This document shows, piece by piece, positions 24,907 through 34,077 of a DNA stretch of 64,000 bases; within the stretch, counting starts at the first letter, position 1, and every line of letters starts with the position of its first letter. The position numbers were made by a program, and so were the translations under genes. The notes below the pieces were generated by a model. It was not told the origin of the DNA and did no database searches. It was given only the letters and a program-made list of their open reading frames with translations. The stretch is from a virus. The stretch lies in the IMG/VR virus record IMGVR_UViG_3300048930_000528, positions 1-64,000 of that record. The stretch is one strand, 5' to 3'.

Positions 24907-26065
24907 GCCCCGTATCCGCTGCAGTGGCCTCGACCGGTTCCTGAACTGCCCAGGGTCGTACGCGTTGTCTGAACTTGTCGCCGAACGAGTGATCGATTTC
25001 GGCGACGAGGGCGGCGACGATATGACGTGGTCGGGAAACTGGATTCACTACCAGTCGGCCAAGGCCAAGGTGGAGCGATACGGGGCTTTCGCACCGGAGG
25101 GCGGGCTCGAGCCGCCCGTCCTCCCGCGCGGATGGAAGCCGGCGAAGTGGGACGAGTCCCGCCTGCGGTGGTTCGTGTTCACGTCGGCGGAAATGACGCC
25201 ACCGGATCACGTGATCTTCGTCGAGCATGCGTTCGAGTGGGAGTTTGACCGCTTCATCCTGACCGGACACATCGACGAGTTCACGCTGAACCCGGCCGTC
25301 ACCGAGTTCATCATCAACGACCAAAAGACCGGCCCCAACGAGGTCGATCCTGCCGACCAAAACTGGCAGCTGGCCGGGTACGCCACGCTTCTGTGGAAGA
25401 AGTACCCGTCTCTCAGGCGCGGCCTCGTGCGTATCTTCCAGAAGCTGTCTTCCAACCCCGTCACGGAGGGCGAAGTCGAAGACATCCCCGTCGTCGCGGA
25501 CTATTTGGAGAAGAAGATCAACGAGGCGCTCGACCAACCCTATACCTTCGTCACGGGATACAAGCAGTGCCGCCTCTGCGAGCACGTGACGTACGCATGC
25601 CCGGCGTTCCGGGCGGAGATCCAACGCATGAAGATGGAATTGACCAAGGAAAAGCTGGAAGCCCTCAATGTCACGCCCTCGCTCAAGGAATTTGGCGAGT
25701 TCGCTGCGCAGTGCCGTGCCGTGCGCGGGCCTATCGACCGGATCATCGACCTTCTGCGCTCCAGAATCGAGAAGGAGGGCACCGTGCAGCTGGCGGATGG
25801 CACGCTGATCGCCCTCGTTGACGCACTCGGCAACCGCGAGGTCACCAACGTCCGCCTGGCCATCGAACTTCTGCGCGACGACCTCGGCGATGAGGTTTGG
25901 GAGACGCTCAAGATGAGCCTGAGTGAGGTGGAGGACCGCTTGCACGCAGCCGGTATGCAGAAAACCACGAAGAAGCCCGACGTCATGTCGGTGGAAAAGT
26001 ACGTGAAGACAAAACTCGGCCACATCATTGACCGCCCTGTCCAGAAGCGCCTCAAATGGTCCTGA
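24899..26065 (+). CDS. PD-(D/E)XK nuclease (DUF2800/RecB-like)
   Basis: 388 aa. Core LTGHIDEFTLNPAVTEFIIN, then DQKTGPNEVDP, gives the D...DxK catalytic pattern. Cysteines at CSGLDRFLNC near the start and CRLCEHVTYAC near residue 225 could bind a 4Fe-4S cluster, as in Cas4/AddB relatives. Together with RecT it forms a double-strand-end processing pair for phage recombination and possibly concatemer replication. Confidence 0.75.
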   Translation: MNKPRIRCSGLDRFLNCPGSYALSELVAERVIDFGDEGGDDMTWSGNWIHYQSAKAKVERYGAFAPEGGLEPPVLPRGWKPAKWDESRLRWFVFTSAEMTPPDHVIFVEHAFEWEFDRFILTGHIDEFTLNPAVTEFIINDQKTGPNEVDPADQNWQLAGYATLLWKKYPSLRRGLVRIFQKLSSNPVTEGEVEDIPVVADYLEKKINEALDQPYTFVTGYKQCRLCEHVTYACPAFRAEIQRMKMELTKEKLEALNVTPSLKEFGEFAAQCRAVRGPIDRIIDLLRSRIEKEGTVQLADGTLIALVDALGNREVTNVRLAIELLRDDLGDEVWETLKMSLSEVEDRLHAAGMQKTTKKPDVMSVEKYVKTKLGHIIDRPVQKRLKWS

Positions 26066-26066
26066 A

Positions 26067-26504
26067 ATGTCACCCCAAACCGTAGCTTTCACGATCCCAG
26101 GGGCGCCGGCAACGATCACAGCCCAGCAGAAGGGGGTGAACTTCAAGAGCCGGGCCTTCTACACGAAGGCAGACGTCAAGCGAGAGGCTCGAAGGCTGCG
26201 CGGCTACGCTCGGCCGCACCGCCCCAGTCAGCCAATGAGTGGTCCGGTGTATTGCCTGATTCGCTACGTGTACCCGATGACCCAAAATCTCGCCAAGAAG
26301 CACGCCGACAAGCTCTCAGTCGAAAATTTCACCCTTTTACACACTCAGAAACCCGATGCTGACAACTCTTCCAAGCTCCTCCTCGACGTCCTCACCGAAT
26401 GCGGGTTCTGGATCGACGACAAGCAGGTCTGCGACCTCTGCCTACAGAAGCGTTACGGCTCCGAACCTCGGATCGACGTCATCATCACCGAGTTCGAGTC
26501 GTGA
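26067..26504 (+). CDS. rusA: RusA-type Holliday junction resolvase
   Basis: 145 aa. KPDADNSSKLLLDVLTECGF and WIDDKQVCDLCLQKRYG match the RusA signature (PD.DN..K...D.L...G...DD..V). RusA resolves Holliday junctions and branched replication intermediates. Start ATG 26067 follows the nuclease stop directly. Confidence 0.85.
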   Translation: MSPQTVAFTIPGAPATITAQQKGVNFKSRAFYTKADVKREARRLRGYARPHRPSQPMSGPVYCLIRYVYPMTQNLAKKHADKLSVENFTLLHTQKPDADNSSKLLLDVLTECGFWIDDKQVCDLCLQKRYGSEPRIDVIITEFES

Positions 26505-26514
26505 ACCAAGCGAT

Positions 26515-26640
26515 GTGACCACGGTTTGGGCTGATGGCACCGTGTTCCGGCGCATGTACGGCCGCAATTTCGACCGCCAGCTTGCCAGTATCCCGTCGAT
26601 TCCCCCTGAACTGCTCGATCTTTCGGAGTTTGGCCTGTGA
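26515..26640 (+). CDS. Small protein, 41 aa (GTG start)
   Basis: Reads from GTG 26515: TTVWADGTVFRRMYGRNFDR ... ELLDLSEFGL, and overlaps the GTG of the helicase (GTGA). It fills the 130-bp gap between resolvase and helicase and looks coding by composition; short and otherwise unsupported. Confidence 0.4.
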   Translation: MTTVWADGTVFRRMYGRNFDRQLASIPSIPPELLDLSEFGL

Positions 26641-29393
26641 AACTGTGCGATTTCGAGCTCCTCGACGACGTCACTGAGCCAGTGAAGGCGGCTACGGTGT
26701 CTCCATCCCGTGCATACGGGCTTCGTCCGTACCAAGCGGAGGCCTTCGACGCGATTTACCGCGGCTGGGAAGACCCGGAGGTGCGCGTGCAGATGATTGT
26801 GAAAGCCACGGGATGCTTTCGGAAGGGAACGCCCGTGTTGATGTTTGATGGAAGCGTTAAAGCTATCGAGGACGTCTCCGTAGGGGAGCGGTTGATGGGT
26901 CCAGACAGCCGTCCGCGGTGCGTGATCAGCTTGGCCCAAGGCCACGAGCAAATGTACGAGATTCGTCCGACCAAGGGGGCTTCTCATGTGGTCAACCGTA
27001 GCCATGTCCTGACACTTCTGCGCATCCCTCGCCGGCCTAGTGAGCAATCTAAGGTAGTCGACATGCCACTTGTTGAGTACCTAAACCAGAGCCGTACACA
27101 AAAGCACCTTCTAAAACTTTTCAGGCCCCAATGTGTAGAGTTTGAGGGCACCAATCAGGCGCTTCCCGTGGATCCGTATTTCATGGGGGTTTATCTTGGC
27201 GACGGATCTTGCCTGCATCGCCATTACGGGCGCTGGTCATCCCTCAAAGCTGTCGCCATTACGACCGCAGACCCGGAGATTGTAGCCTCGATCAACGAGA
27301 CTGCATCGAAGCATGGGCTCAATGTGCGTGCTGAGTCTCAAGAGGGCAACAAATCCAAGACCTATCACCTATTCGGAAAGCAGGGGCGCGGCCAGCGGAA
27401 CACGCTGTCACGCATCATGGATTCGCTGGGTGTGTGTTTGGATTCTGGAGCAAAATTCATTCCTCGCGAATACAAGACTGCCAGCATTGCTGAGCGCGCA
27501 GAACTTCTCGCTGGCCTGATTGATACTGATGGAAGTCTCCATGGGTGTGCGGGCTTTGATTTCGTATCCAAGTCGAAGCAGTTAGCCGAGGACGTCGCGT
27601 TCGTTTCTCGTTCCTTGGGGCTGGCTGCTTACGTTAGTCCATGCCGTAAGGGCTGTCAGACGGGTGCAGTTGGTGATTACTACCGGGTATCTATCTCTGG
27701 CGACTGCTCAATTGTTCCATGCCGGCTACCAAGGAAGAAAGCACCGGCAAGAAGGCAGCGGAAGAGCGTCTTGCGGACGGGCTTTTCCGTTCTACCACTT
27801 GGGGTTGAGGAATACTTTGGGTTTTCGCTCGCTGGGGAAGACGGAAGATTCCTGCTAGGCGACTTCACCGTTACCCACAACACCGGCAAGACGGTGCTGT
27901 TCAGCGCAATCGCCAAACACGAGTCCGGACTCGGCCACAAGGTGCTGATTCTGGCCCACACGGACGAGTTGGTTGACCAAGCGATCGACAAATACGCGAA
28001 GCTGATGGGCATGCGGGCCGAAAAAGAGAAGGCCGGCAGCTACGCGAGCCGCTTTGCGAAGACCGTTGTCGGCTCCGTGCAGACCATGGCCGGAAACATG
28101 CGCCTCTCAAGCTGGCCGAAGGGTCATTTTCACACGATCATCGTAGACGAGGCCCACCGTGTCCTGGCCGAGTCCTACCAAAAGGTGCTGAAGCACTTCA
28201 TGGCGGGCGGCGCCCGCGTGATTTGCGTCACTGCAACCCCTGACCGAGGCGATAACCGGCCACTCGGGGAGTTTGTGGACCGTATTTCCTACGAGTACGG
28301 ACTGCTTCATGCCGTCCGGGACGGCTGGCTGATTCGCCCTATCGTGAAAACTATGCCCGTCACGATCGACCTGAACGGCGTTCGCACGAAAAGCCACGAC
28401 TTTGACCAGTCTGAGGTCAGTCATCGACTCGTTCCGTTCATGGCTGCCATCGCCGACGCCATCAAGAAGGCCGCTCCGAACGGCAAGATCATGATTTTCC
28501 TACCGTCGGTTGAGACCGCGCAGATCATGAGTCGCCACATGAACGAGGTCGGCATCACGTGCGACTGGGTGGCCGGCATTTCCGAAGACCGGAAGGCGAA
28601 GATTCAGGCCTACAAGGCGGGGAAAATCCAAGCCATCTGCAACATGGCTCTGCTGACCGAAGGATTCGACCACGACGCCATCGACACGATGGTCATTCTG
28701 CGCCCGACGAAGGTGCGTAGTCTCTACAGCCAAATGGTCGGCCGCGGTACTCGTCCGCTGAATACGATTATCGGAGCCCTGTCGAAGGCGTCGAATGCAC
28801 TGGAGCGCCACGCCATCATCAAGGCATCGGCCAAACCGGTGCTGACCATCTTGGATTTCCTCTGGCTCTACAAGAAGCATGACCTCTGCAAGCCGGCGTC
28901 GCTCGTGTCTGACCGCGAGGACGTCGCCGAGCAGGTCGAAAAGAACATCGAGGCCACGGACGGCGACCTGATTGCAGCCGAGGAGCGCGCCGAGGTGGAC
29001 CTGCTGGCCAAGCTGGAGGAGGCGGTGCGCAAAAACTCCGACCGGAAGGCCGAGGTTGTGGACCCGCTCGCCCTGGCCGCGGAGCTGGGCGACCTTGAAA
29101 TTGCCAACTACACGCCGGACACCAAGCGCGACGCACAGATCCCGACCGTCGAGCAGCTGCGGCAGATCGCAGCCAATGGGGTCAGTGTGGCCAACATCAA
29201 GCACCGGGGACACGCCCGTCTGATTCTTGAGCGGTTGGTCAAGCGGCACGAGCAAGGCCTTTGCCCTGCGCGCCAACTCAACTTCCTACGGACCCTCGGG
29301 ATCGATGCAGCCCACATGAGCTTTCAGGAGGCCAACGACGCCATCAACAAGTGGACCGCCGAGCAGGGCGGAAGGAAGGACGTGATCGCATGA
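26637..29393 (+). CDS. SF2 (DEAH) helicase interrupted by an intein
   Basis: 918 aa from GTG 26637. Extein residues 1-59 and 416-918 rejoin to give Walker A KATG-TGKT, then DEAH in HTIIVDEAHRV, the VTATPDR motif and QMVGRGTRP, a complete superfamily 2 helicase of about 562 aa. Residues 60-415 are an intein (see separate entry). Phage helicases of this type drive recombination and replication, and this one follows RecT, nuclease and RusA. The C-terminus is acidic and helical. The frame is intact through the intein, so splicing is required for ATPase function. Confidence 0.85.
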   Translation: MKLCDFELLDDVTEPVKAATVSPSRAYGLRPYQAEAFDAIYRGWEDPEVRVQMIVKATGCFRKGTPVLMFDGSVKAIEDVSVGERLMGPDSRPRCVISLAQGHEQMYEIRPTKGASHVVNRSHVLTLLRIPRRPSEQSKVVDMPLVEYLNQSRTQKHLLKLFRPQCVEFEGTNQALPVDPYFMGVYLGDGSCLHRHYGRWSSLKAVAITTADPEIVASINETASKHGLNVRAESQEGNKSKTYHLFGKQGRGQRNTLSRIMDSLGVCLDSGAKFIPREYKTASIAERAELLAGLIDTDGSLHGCAGFDFVSKSKQLAEDVAFVSRSLGLAAYVSPCRKGCQTGAVGDYYRVSISGDCSIVPCRLPRKKAPARRQRKSVLRTGFSVLPLGVEEYFGFSLAGEDGRFLLGDFTVTHNTGKTVLFSAIAKHESGLGHKVLILAHTDELVDQAIDKYAKLMGMRAEKEKAGSYASRFAKTVVGSVQTMAGNMRLSSWPKGHFHTIIVDEAHRVLAESYQKVLKHFMAGGARVICVTATPDRGDNRPLGEFVDRISYEYGLLHAVRDGWLIRPIVKTMPVTIDLNGVRTKSHDFDQSEVSHRLVPFMAAIADAIKKAAPNGKIMIFLPSVETAQIMSRHMNEVGITCDWVAGISEDRKAKIQAYKAGKIQAICNMALLTEGFDHDAIDTMVILRPTKVRSLYSQMVGRGTRPLNTIIGALSKASNALERHAIIKASAKPVLTILDFLWLYKKHDLCKPASLVSDREDVAEQVEKNIEATDGDLIAAEERAEVDLLAKLEEAVRKNSDRKAEVVDPLALAAELGDLEIANYTPDTKRDAQIPTVEQLRQIAANGVSVANIKHRGHARLILERLVKRHEQGLCPARQLNFLRTLGIDAAHMSFQEANDAINKWTAEQGGRKDVIA
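26814..27881 (+). other. LAGLIDADG intein in helicase Walker A
   Basis: 356 aa from Cys 60 to the HN at residues 414-415; the +1 extein residue is Thr. Block A CFRKGTPVLMFDGSVKAIED, block B-like SHVVNRSHVLTLLR, endonuclease motifs YFMGVYLGDGSC and LLAGLIDTDGSLHG, block F/G GRFLLGDFTVTHN. Inserted between G and T of ATG-TGKT. Closely related to the intein at 49661-50677, and inserted at the identical point. Confidence 0.9.
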
Positions 29394-31042
29394 GCGCAGA
29401 AGCCCAGGCCTTTGCCGGCCGCACGATGCCGTTCAGCGCGGAGGCCGAGGAGTACCTGCTGTCCTGCTGCCTCATCGATGGAGCGGCCACGATCGCGCAG
29501 TGCGTTCGCATGGAGGTCGAGCCGTCGGACTTCTACGTCCCGGCCAACTTCATCCTGTTCGGCAAGATTCTGGAGGTGTACCAGTCCAAGCCCCCGGTCA
29601 CGATCGAGGTGGTTGCGCAGGAATTGCAGGCCTCGCGGATGCTGGATGAGGTCGGCGGGTTCAACTACCTCATGCAGGTCACGAACCGCGTGCCAACGAC
29701 GGCGAACGCGGACTACTTCATCGCAAAGGTGAAGGAGCTTTCCACCCTGCGTAAGGCGATCCGCAATTTCACGGCTGTCGTGGAGCGCGCCTACCAGTAC
29801 GACGGCGACCTCGACGGCTTCCTAGACTTTGCCGGCGCGGCCACGAGTAAGATTGGCAATGCCGCATGGTCCAAGGACGAGATCCGCCGCGCCGCTGACA
29901 TCACCGTCCCGCCCGATGGAGACGAGGACACGCTGATCGGCGACCGCTACATTTGCCGAGGAGGCCAGTGCATCACGGTGTCAGGCGCCGGCATGGGCAA
30001 GAGCTCTTTTGCGATTCAGGAGGCATTCTCCTACGCGCTTGGGATGCCGCATCTTGGCATGCTGCCAAAGCGCCCGCTGACCTCGCTAATCATCCAGGCC
30101 GAGGACGACGATGGTGACATTGGCGAGGTCGTTGAGTCTGTGAAGCAGTCGCTCAAGCCGGACGGCCAGCCGCTGACAGAGGAGCACATCGAGCAGATCC
30201 GGCAGCGGGTGTTCATCGTCTCCGACAACCGCTCATGCGGCGATTCGTTCCTGCGCAAGCTGGCCGCACTCGTGGACCGAGTGAAGCCGGATCTCGTATT
30301 CATCAACCCACTTCACGCCTACATTGATGGCGACGTGAAGGAGTCCGATGCGGTCAAGCAGTTCTGCCGGCGGGGCCTCAACTCGGTGAACAAGGACAAC
30401 AAGTTCGCCTACATGGTCACGCATCACACGACCAAGCCACCGTCGGAGAAGGTGAAGGAGAAGGCGTGGAACGAGATGATGTACGACATGGCGGGATCGG
30501 CCGACCTGATCAACTGGGCGCGTGCCGTCCGTATCATCAAGGCCGAGCCTTCGCAGGAGGGGAGCTTTACGCTGTACCTCGCCAAGCGCGGGAAGCGAGC
30601 CGGCGTACTCACGGAATCGGAAAGCGGCGCGAGCTTCGAGGTAACCACCAAGGTTCCCATCAAGCACGCGACCGGGACCATCAAGGTCAAGGGCCGGCGG
30701 AAGCCGATTCAGCGAATCTACTGGGAACCACGGGAGCCGACGGAGGAGGAGCAGCGGAAGTCATCTTCGCCTGGCCGATCACGCGGCGACATGGGGCGCC
30801 CGAAGAAATCGAACCATGGCGAGCTGTGCTATTGCTTCCCGGCTTCTTCGGCTGAGCCAGAAGCACTAGCGGCGATTGGTCGCCAAGCCAAGAGCCTGAC
30901 CGGAATTTCTGACCGCACGTTCTATCGTGTCCGCGAAGAACTCATGGACGCCGGCCTCGTCACCGTCACCGACGACGGCGGCTACCGGAGGACGGCCCGC
31001 GGCGATGCCGCTGCCAACGACTATCTCAAATCTCGCCCATGA
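29390..31042 (+). CDS. DnaB-like/RepA-type replicative ATPase with C-terminal wHTH
   Basis: 550 aa from ATG 29390 (overlaps the helicase stop, ATGA). Residues 1-110 resemble the DnaB N-terminal domain (EAEEYLLSCCLIDGAATIAQ, FYVPANFILFGKILEVYQ). A RecA-like ATPase follows with Walker A VSGAGMGKSSF and DLVFINPLHAYIDGD, the AAA_25/RepA type. The last 90 residues look like a winged helix (ISDRTFYRVREELMDAGLVT). Probable helicase or loader at the phage origin. Confidence 0.75.
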   Translation: MSAEAQAFAGRTMPFSAEAEEYLLSCCLIDGAATIAQCVRMEVEPSDFYVPANFILFGKILEVYQSKPPVTIEVVAQELQASRMLDEVGGFNYLMQVTNRVPTTANADYFIAKVKELSTLRKAIRNFTAVVERAYQYDGDLDGFLDFAGAATSKIGNAAWSKDEIRRAADITVPPDGDEDTLIGDRYICRGGQCITVSGAGMGKSSFAIQEAFSYALGMPHLGMLPKRPLTSLIIQAEDDDGDIGEVVESVKQSLKPDGQPLTEEHIEQIRQRVFIVSDNRSCGDSFLRKLAALVDRVKPDLVFINPLHAYIDGDVKESDAVKQFCRRGLNSVNKDNKFAYMVTHHTTKPPSEKVKEKAWNEMMYDMAGSADLINWARAVRIIKAEPSQEGSFTLYLAKRGKRAGVLTESESGASFEVTTKVPIKHATGTIKVKGRRKPIQRIYWEPREPTEEEQRKSSSPGRSRGDMGRPKKSNHGELCYCFPASSAEPEALAAIGRQAKSLTGISDRTFYRVREELMDAGLVTVTDDGGYRRTARGDAAANDYLKSRP

Positions 31043-31263
31043 CCAACGCACGCATCAACAAACTCCTCAACGACGGACGGCACCAGGCCATCGTCAAGGA
31101 AATCGGTGGCAACCGCTACCTGTTCGGATTCGAGCGGATCAGCAGAAACAGCCGCAAGCGCAAGGTGAAGTACATGCTGCCCGCTCCGCTCAACCTCAGC
31201 CAGCTGACCTCCAAGAAGAAGGCCAATCCATGCACCGATACCGAGTCACCCACTACCGAGTGA
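31039..31263 (+). CDS. Small basic protein
   Basis: 74 aa, start overlapping the previous stop (ATGA). Basic centre (RISRNSRKRKVKYMLPAP). Possibly RNA/DNA binding. Unknown. Confidence 0.5.
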   Translation: MTNARINKLLNDGRHQAIVKEIGGNRYLFGFERISRNSRKRKVKYMLPAPLNLSQLTSKKKANPCTDTESPTTE

Positions 31264-31559
31264 CGTTGAAGGGCAAGCCGTGCACCGTAATCAAGCACTT
31301 CGACGTGCGCGGAGTGCTCATGCCTGAAGGCGAAGGCGCCCTATTCGAGGTTAAGCGGGGACGAAGCACGCGTCCTCTTACTGCGACATACCTGACCCGC
31401 CTTTCCATTCGCAGAATGATCAACCGCACGGTCAAGCTCGGCGACTTCCTCTACCAGTGCCGCGGCATGACGAACGGCTGGAAGTACGCCTGCCTTATCG
31501 GCGTTGGATACAACGACTTCAAGATCGAGCCTCTCAATCTCCAAGCCACCACCACATGA
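31230..31559 (+). CDS. Unknown early protein
   Basis: 109 aa from ATG 31230 (MHRYRVTHYRVTLKGKPCTV), overlapping the previous gene by 34 bp and the next by 4 bp. Beta-rich with YLTRLSIRRMINRTVKLGDF. No family recognised. Confidence 0.5.
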   Translation: MHRYRVTHYRVTLKGKPCTVIKHFDVRGVLMPEGEGALFEVKRGRSTRPLTATYLTRLSIRRMINRTVKLGDFLYQCRGMTNGWKYACLIGVGYNDFKIEPLNLQATTT

Positions 31560-31939
31560 AAATGAACGACTACCAGATCGCGGCGCTGCGCACGGCGCCG
31601 GAGATCCAAATCAGCGAGTTCAACGAGAACGGACGTGTCCGTTCGACGCGTGACCTCCTCCACGGGGCCGCGGGCCTCTGCACCGAAGCCGGCGAACTGA
31701 TGGACGTCTTCAAGAAGTACGAGTTCTACGACAAGCCCATCGACTGGACCAACGTCGTTGAGGAGGCGGGGGATGCGCTGTGGTACATCGCGCAGATCGC
31801 CAGGGCCGCGGGCGTCACCATGGACGAGATCGCCCAGCGCAACATTGACAAGCTTCGCGTCCGCTACCCCGAAAAGTTCGACCGCGAACTGGCCGTATCC
31901 CGCCGCCTCGACCGCGAGAGGAAGGCCCTTGAGGGATGA
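31556..31939 (+). CDS. MazG-like NTP pyrophosphohydrolase
   Basis: 127 aa. AAGLCTEAGELMDVFKKYEF and VVEEAGDALWYIAQIARA give the ExxE...ExxD metal site of the MazG/all-alpha NTPase fold. Such phage enzymes adjust nucleotide or (p)ppGpp pools during infection. Start overlaps the previous stop by 4 bp. Confidence 0.8.
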   Translation: MKMNDYQIAALRTAPEIQISEFNENGRVRSTRDLLHGAAGLCTEAGELMDVFKKYEFYDKPIDWTNVVEEAGDALWYIAQIARAAGVTMDEIAQRNIDKLRVRYPEKFDRELAVSRRLDRERKALEG

Positions 31940-32118
31940 AGCCGCCCACCTGCCACCGATGCGGCGTGCCGCTCGATAACGGAGTCAAGGCCTGCACGTG
32001 CCGCGTCTTCCGAACCATCACGGGTGAAGACTGGCGGGCATCACTGGTGCACGCGCGCAGGTGGCGGGAAAAGACTGCCGAGCGTATCGGAAAACAACTC
32101 AACCCACAAAAGCCATGA
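31936..32118 (+). CDS. Small zinc-ribbon-like protein
   Basis: 60 aa, CHRCGVPLDNGVKACTCR provides a CxxC...CxC site. Helical C-terminus. Translationally coupled on both sides (ATGA). Unknown role. Confidence 0.5.
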   Translation: MKPPTCHRCGVPLDNGVKACTCRVFRTITGEDWRASLVHARRWREKTAERIGKQLNPQKP

Positions 32119-32753
32119 TCAACGTCACCATCGTCAAGAAGGGCGCGGCCGAGACCTGCCCTGCCTGCAATGCCACAAAGGCCAGCATCCACCGCAACAC
32201 GTACCGCGGCGTGGAAATCAACGGCGTGCGCGCCAGCCCGGTCTATACCTGCATGAACTGCAACTCGGTCTACGTGGAGGATCCGGCCCCGGCCGTCGCA
32301 ATCCCCATTGTCCGGCAGGCCGTGGCGCCCGATGCGCCGGCACTGAAGCTGCCGGGGCGTGAGGAGCCGCTTGCGCCTGCGCAGGAACCCACTACGCCCT
32401 CGCTTTCCATCAAGGGGCCGGTGGTTACCGTGAAGGAGCCGGAGCCCGAGCCTGAGGCCCGCGCTTCTCGCCCAAAGGATGATATGAACGCCACCGCGCT
32501 CAGGCTCCGGGTTGCGCTCGAAGACCTCGAGCAGATCGCGGCCGAGTTGGGGCTGACCTGCGACAAGACCAGCATGGCCGCGGACATCATCGCCGAGATC
32601 CGCCACATCCGCAACGCCACGGGCCTGCGCGCCACGTACGCTACGGCCCGCGCCCTTGGTCTTCACCTGGCCAAGCATCAGACGCTCATCAATACAGACA
32701 AGCGCGGTCACAAGCTGATCGACAACCTGCGCGAAGCGCTCCGCCTCAAGTGA
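32115..32753 (+). CDS. Zinc-ribbon protein with helical C-terminus
   Basis: 212 aa. CPACNATKASIHRNTYRG and YTCMNCNSVYV form a four-cysteine ribbon, then a Pro-rich linker (residues 60-125) and a helical domain (LEDLEQIAAELGLTCDKTSM). Coupled by ATGA to the previous gene. DNA or RNA binding is plausible. Confidence 0.5.
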   Translation: MINVTIVKKGAAETCPACNATKASIHRNTYRGVEINGVRASPVYTCMNCNSVYVEDPAPAVAIPIVRQAVAPDAPALKLPGREEPLAPAQEPTTPSLSIKGPVVTVKEPEPEPEARASRPKDDMNATALRLRVALEDLEQIAAELGLTCDKTSMAADIIAEIRHIRNATGLRATYATARALGLHLAKHQTLINTDKRGHKLIDNLREALRLK

Positions 32754-32935
32754 AGATCGTCGCCGCCAGCGTCTGGCCCAAGGCCACCTTCAAGCCGCCC
32801 GAGGCACACCTGCCCGGCGGCTACACCCTGCCCGAAACCCGACCCGAGCCGCGCATCACGCTCGAGTTCGACAACGGAGAGAAGACCACCACCAAGCTCA
32901 GCCAGATGCTCAACTACCAACCACCCAAGCCATGA
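32750..32935 (+). CDS. Small unknown protein (GTG start)
   Basis: 61 aa, GTG overlaps the previous stop (GTGA). Contains PEPRITLEFDNGEKTTTKLS. The next gene starts 4 bp before its stop. Unknown. Confidence 0.45.
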   Translation: MKIVAASVWPKATFKPPEAHLPGGYTLPETRPEPRITLEFDNGEKTTTKLSQMLNYQPPKP

Positions 32936-33300
32936 TCTCCGACGAACCCGAAGGCGGCGTGCCGCCTGACTTCAATGAAATGATAAAAGAGTTCGAGGCC
33001 CACATGTCTCAACTCAATGCGGCGGCCAACGCCAAAGTCGAAGCCGCCATGGCTGCCATGATCCAGCGCGTTGATGGTGCCGTGCCAAACCGCGAGGAGA
33101 TCGCCGCCAAGGGCGCCATCGTCCAGATCGAGGGCTGGCCCCGCGTGCGCTTCTTCGTCTGGAAGCGCAACCACGTCCTGGCGTGGGTCATTGACCTGAC
33201 GCAGAACGGCGATGCGGCGGTCGTAATAAAAGAAGTGCCGAGGGAACAATGGCCCTCGGCACTGGTGAAGTCAGAGTTCGTCGATCCTAGCGACGGCTGA
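32932..33300 (+). CDS. Last gene of the replication operon, unknown
   Basis: 122 aa: an N-terminal helical, Ala-rich region, then a beta-rich part (PRVRFFVWKRNHVLAWVIDL). Its end overlaps the convergent minus-strand gene by 14 bp, marking the boundary between operons. Confidence 0.5.
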   Translation: MISDEPEGGVPPDFNEMIKEFEAHMSQLNAAANAKVEAAMAAMIQRVDGAVPNREEIAAKGAIVQIEGWPRVRFFVWKRNHVLAWVIDLTQNGDAAVVIKEVPREQWPSALVKSEFVDPSDG

Positions 33301-33499
33301 CAGGTTCGCTCACCTCGTCCGTGTAGTCCTCAATCGGGGGAAGTGACTCAATCTCTTCCTCGTACTGCTCCCATAGTTCGGGCCAGTTCTTCTTGATATC
33401 CTCAAGGACGTGCTTTGGCGCCCGGACTTTGTATATAGACCCGCCCGTTCGCTCGTTCTTAACGAACATGAACGGCAGTGTTATGCTTTGTGTGCTCAT
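33287..33499 (-). CDS. Small unknown protein
   Basis: 70 aa (SITLPFMFVKNERTGGSIYK ... WEQYEEEIESLPPIEDY), acidic. Start coupled to the preceding 39-aa gene (ATGA). Unknown. Confidence 0.5.
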   Translation of the reverse strand: MSTQSITLPFMFVKNERTGGSIYKVRAPKHVLEDIKKNWPELWEQYEEEIESLPPIEDYTDEVSEPVSRR

Positions 33500-33615
33500 G
33501 GGCTTTTGACGCGCTCGCGCACCACAAGGTGCGGAAACCGCTTGCCGTAGGCCTCAGTGACGAATCTGCCCGTCACTGAGCTGCGGTAGCGGTGGGTTGG
33601 TTTGGGTTTCTTCAT
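33496..33615 (-). CDS. 39-aa protein of a widespread small phage/bacterial family
   Basis: Reads MKKPKPTHRYRSSVTGRFVT, then EAYGKRFPHLVVRERVK, ending in a TGA that overlaps the next ATG. 'YRs..tGrFVt..ya...P...v.E' is a small conserved family often found in phages and mobile DNA. The 3' end of the Tat-signal gene overlaps it by 62 bp. Confidence 0.5.
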   Translation of the reverse strand: MKKPKPTHRYRSSVTGRFVTEAYGKRFPHLVVRERVKSP

Positions 33616-33874
33616 GGGTGGAAAGTCTCCGCGCGAGATCCTGCGCAAGCCGCGCCTCCTGCTCGTGAAGGCCGGCTAAGTCGGCAGGCGTCAGGCCGCG
33701 GATCGTGGCATGCGTCAGCGTGTTCTCGGACTTAGCCGACCAGATGCCCTTGATGATCTCATCTACATCGGCGGGAATGGGCGGCGCAGGCGCAACCCTC
33801 CCCGCCGCCACGGCTTTGACGGCGGCGGGCAGCGCAAACAGGCTGGCAAGGAATCCGCGGCGTGTGGGCTTCAT
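33554..33874 (-). CDS. Phage protein with twin-arginine-type signal
   Basis: 106 aa. The N-terminus MKPTRRGFLASLFALPAAVK has TRRGFL followed by a hydrophobic core and Ala-rich cleavage region, the pattern of Tat signal peptides. The mature part is helical. A phage-encoded exported protein in the lysogenic accessory operon could act at the cell envelope. Coupled to the upstream gene by 4 bp. Confidence 0.55.
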   Translation of the reverse strand: MKPTRRGFLASLFALPAAVKAVAAGRVAPAPPIPADVDEIIKGIWSAKSENTLTHATIRGLTPADLAGLHEQEARLAQDLARRLSTHEETQTNPPLPQLSDGQIRH

Positions 33875-34077
33875 GCCTTCACCCCTTCCCGCGTCAGCCA
33901 GTTCGCCGCGTACCCAGACAGCCGATACAGATCCTTGGGCCTCAATACCACGGTCGCCAGACCCGGTATCGCACGGTCCCGCTCCGTCACCGTCAGGCTG
34001 AATGTGCCGTCGCCGACGGGCGTCAGCCGCGCCTCAGCCGATCCACGGTCGATAACAAGAGAGTCTTTCGCGCTCAT
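33871..34077 (-). CDS. Small unknown protein
   Basis: 68 aa, beta-rich (DRGSAEARLTPVGDGTFSLT). Member of the coupled accessory operon (ATGA at both ends). Unknown. Confidence 0.5.
   Translation of the reverse strand: MSAKDSLVIDRGSAEARLTPVGDGTFSLTVTERDRAIPGLATVVLRPKDLYRLSGYAANWLTREGVKA

Noticed and set aside
22958-26146. Two long minus-strand frames (560 and 419 aa) opposite recT and the nuclease
   Set aside because: Arg/Gly/Leu-rich shadows of GC-rich plus-strand genes carrying clear family signatures.
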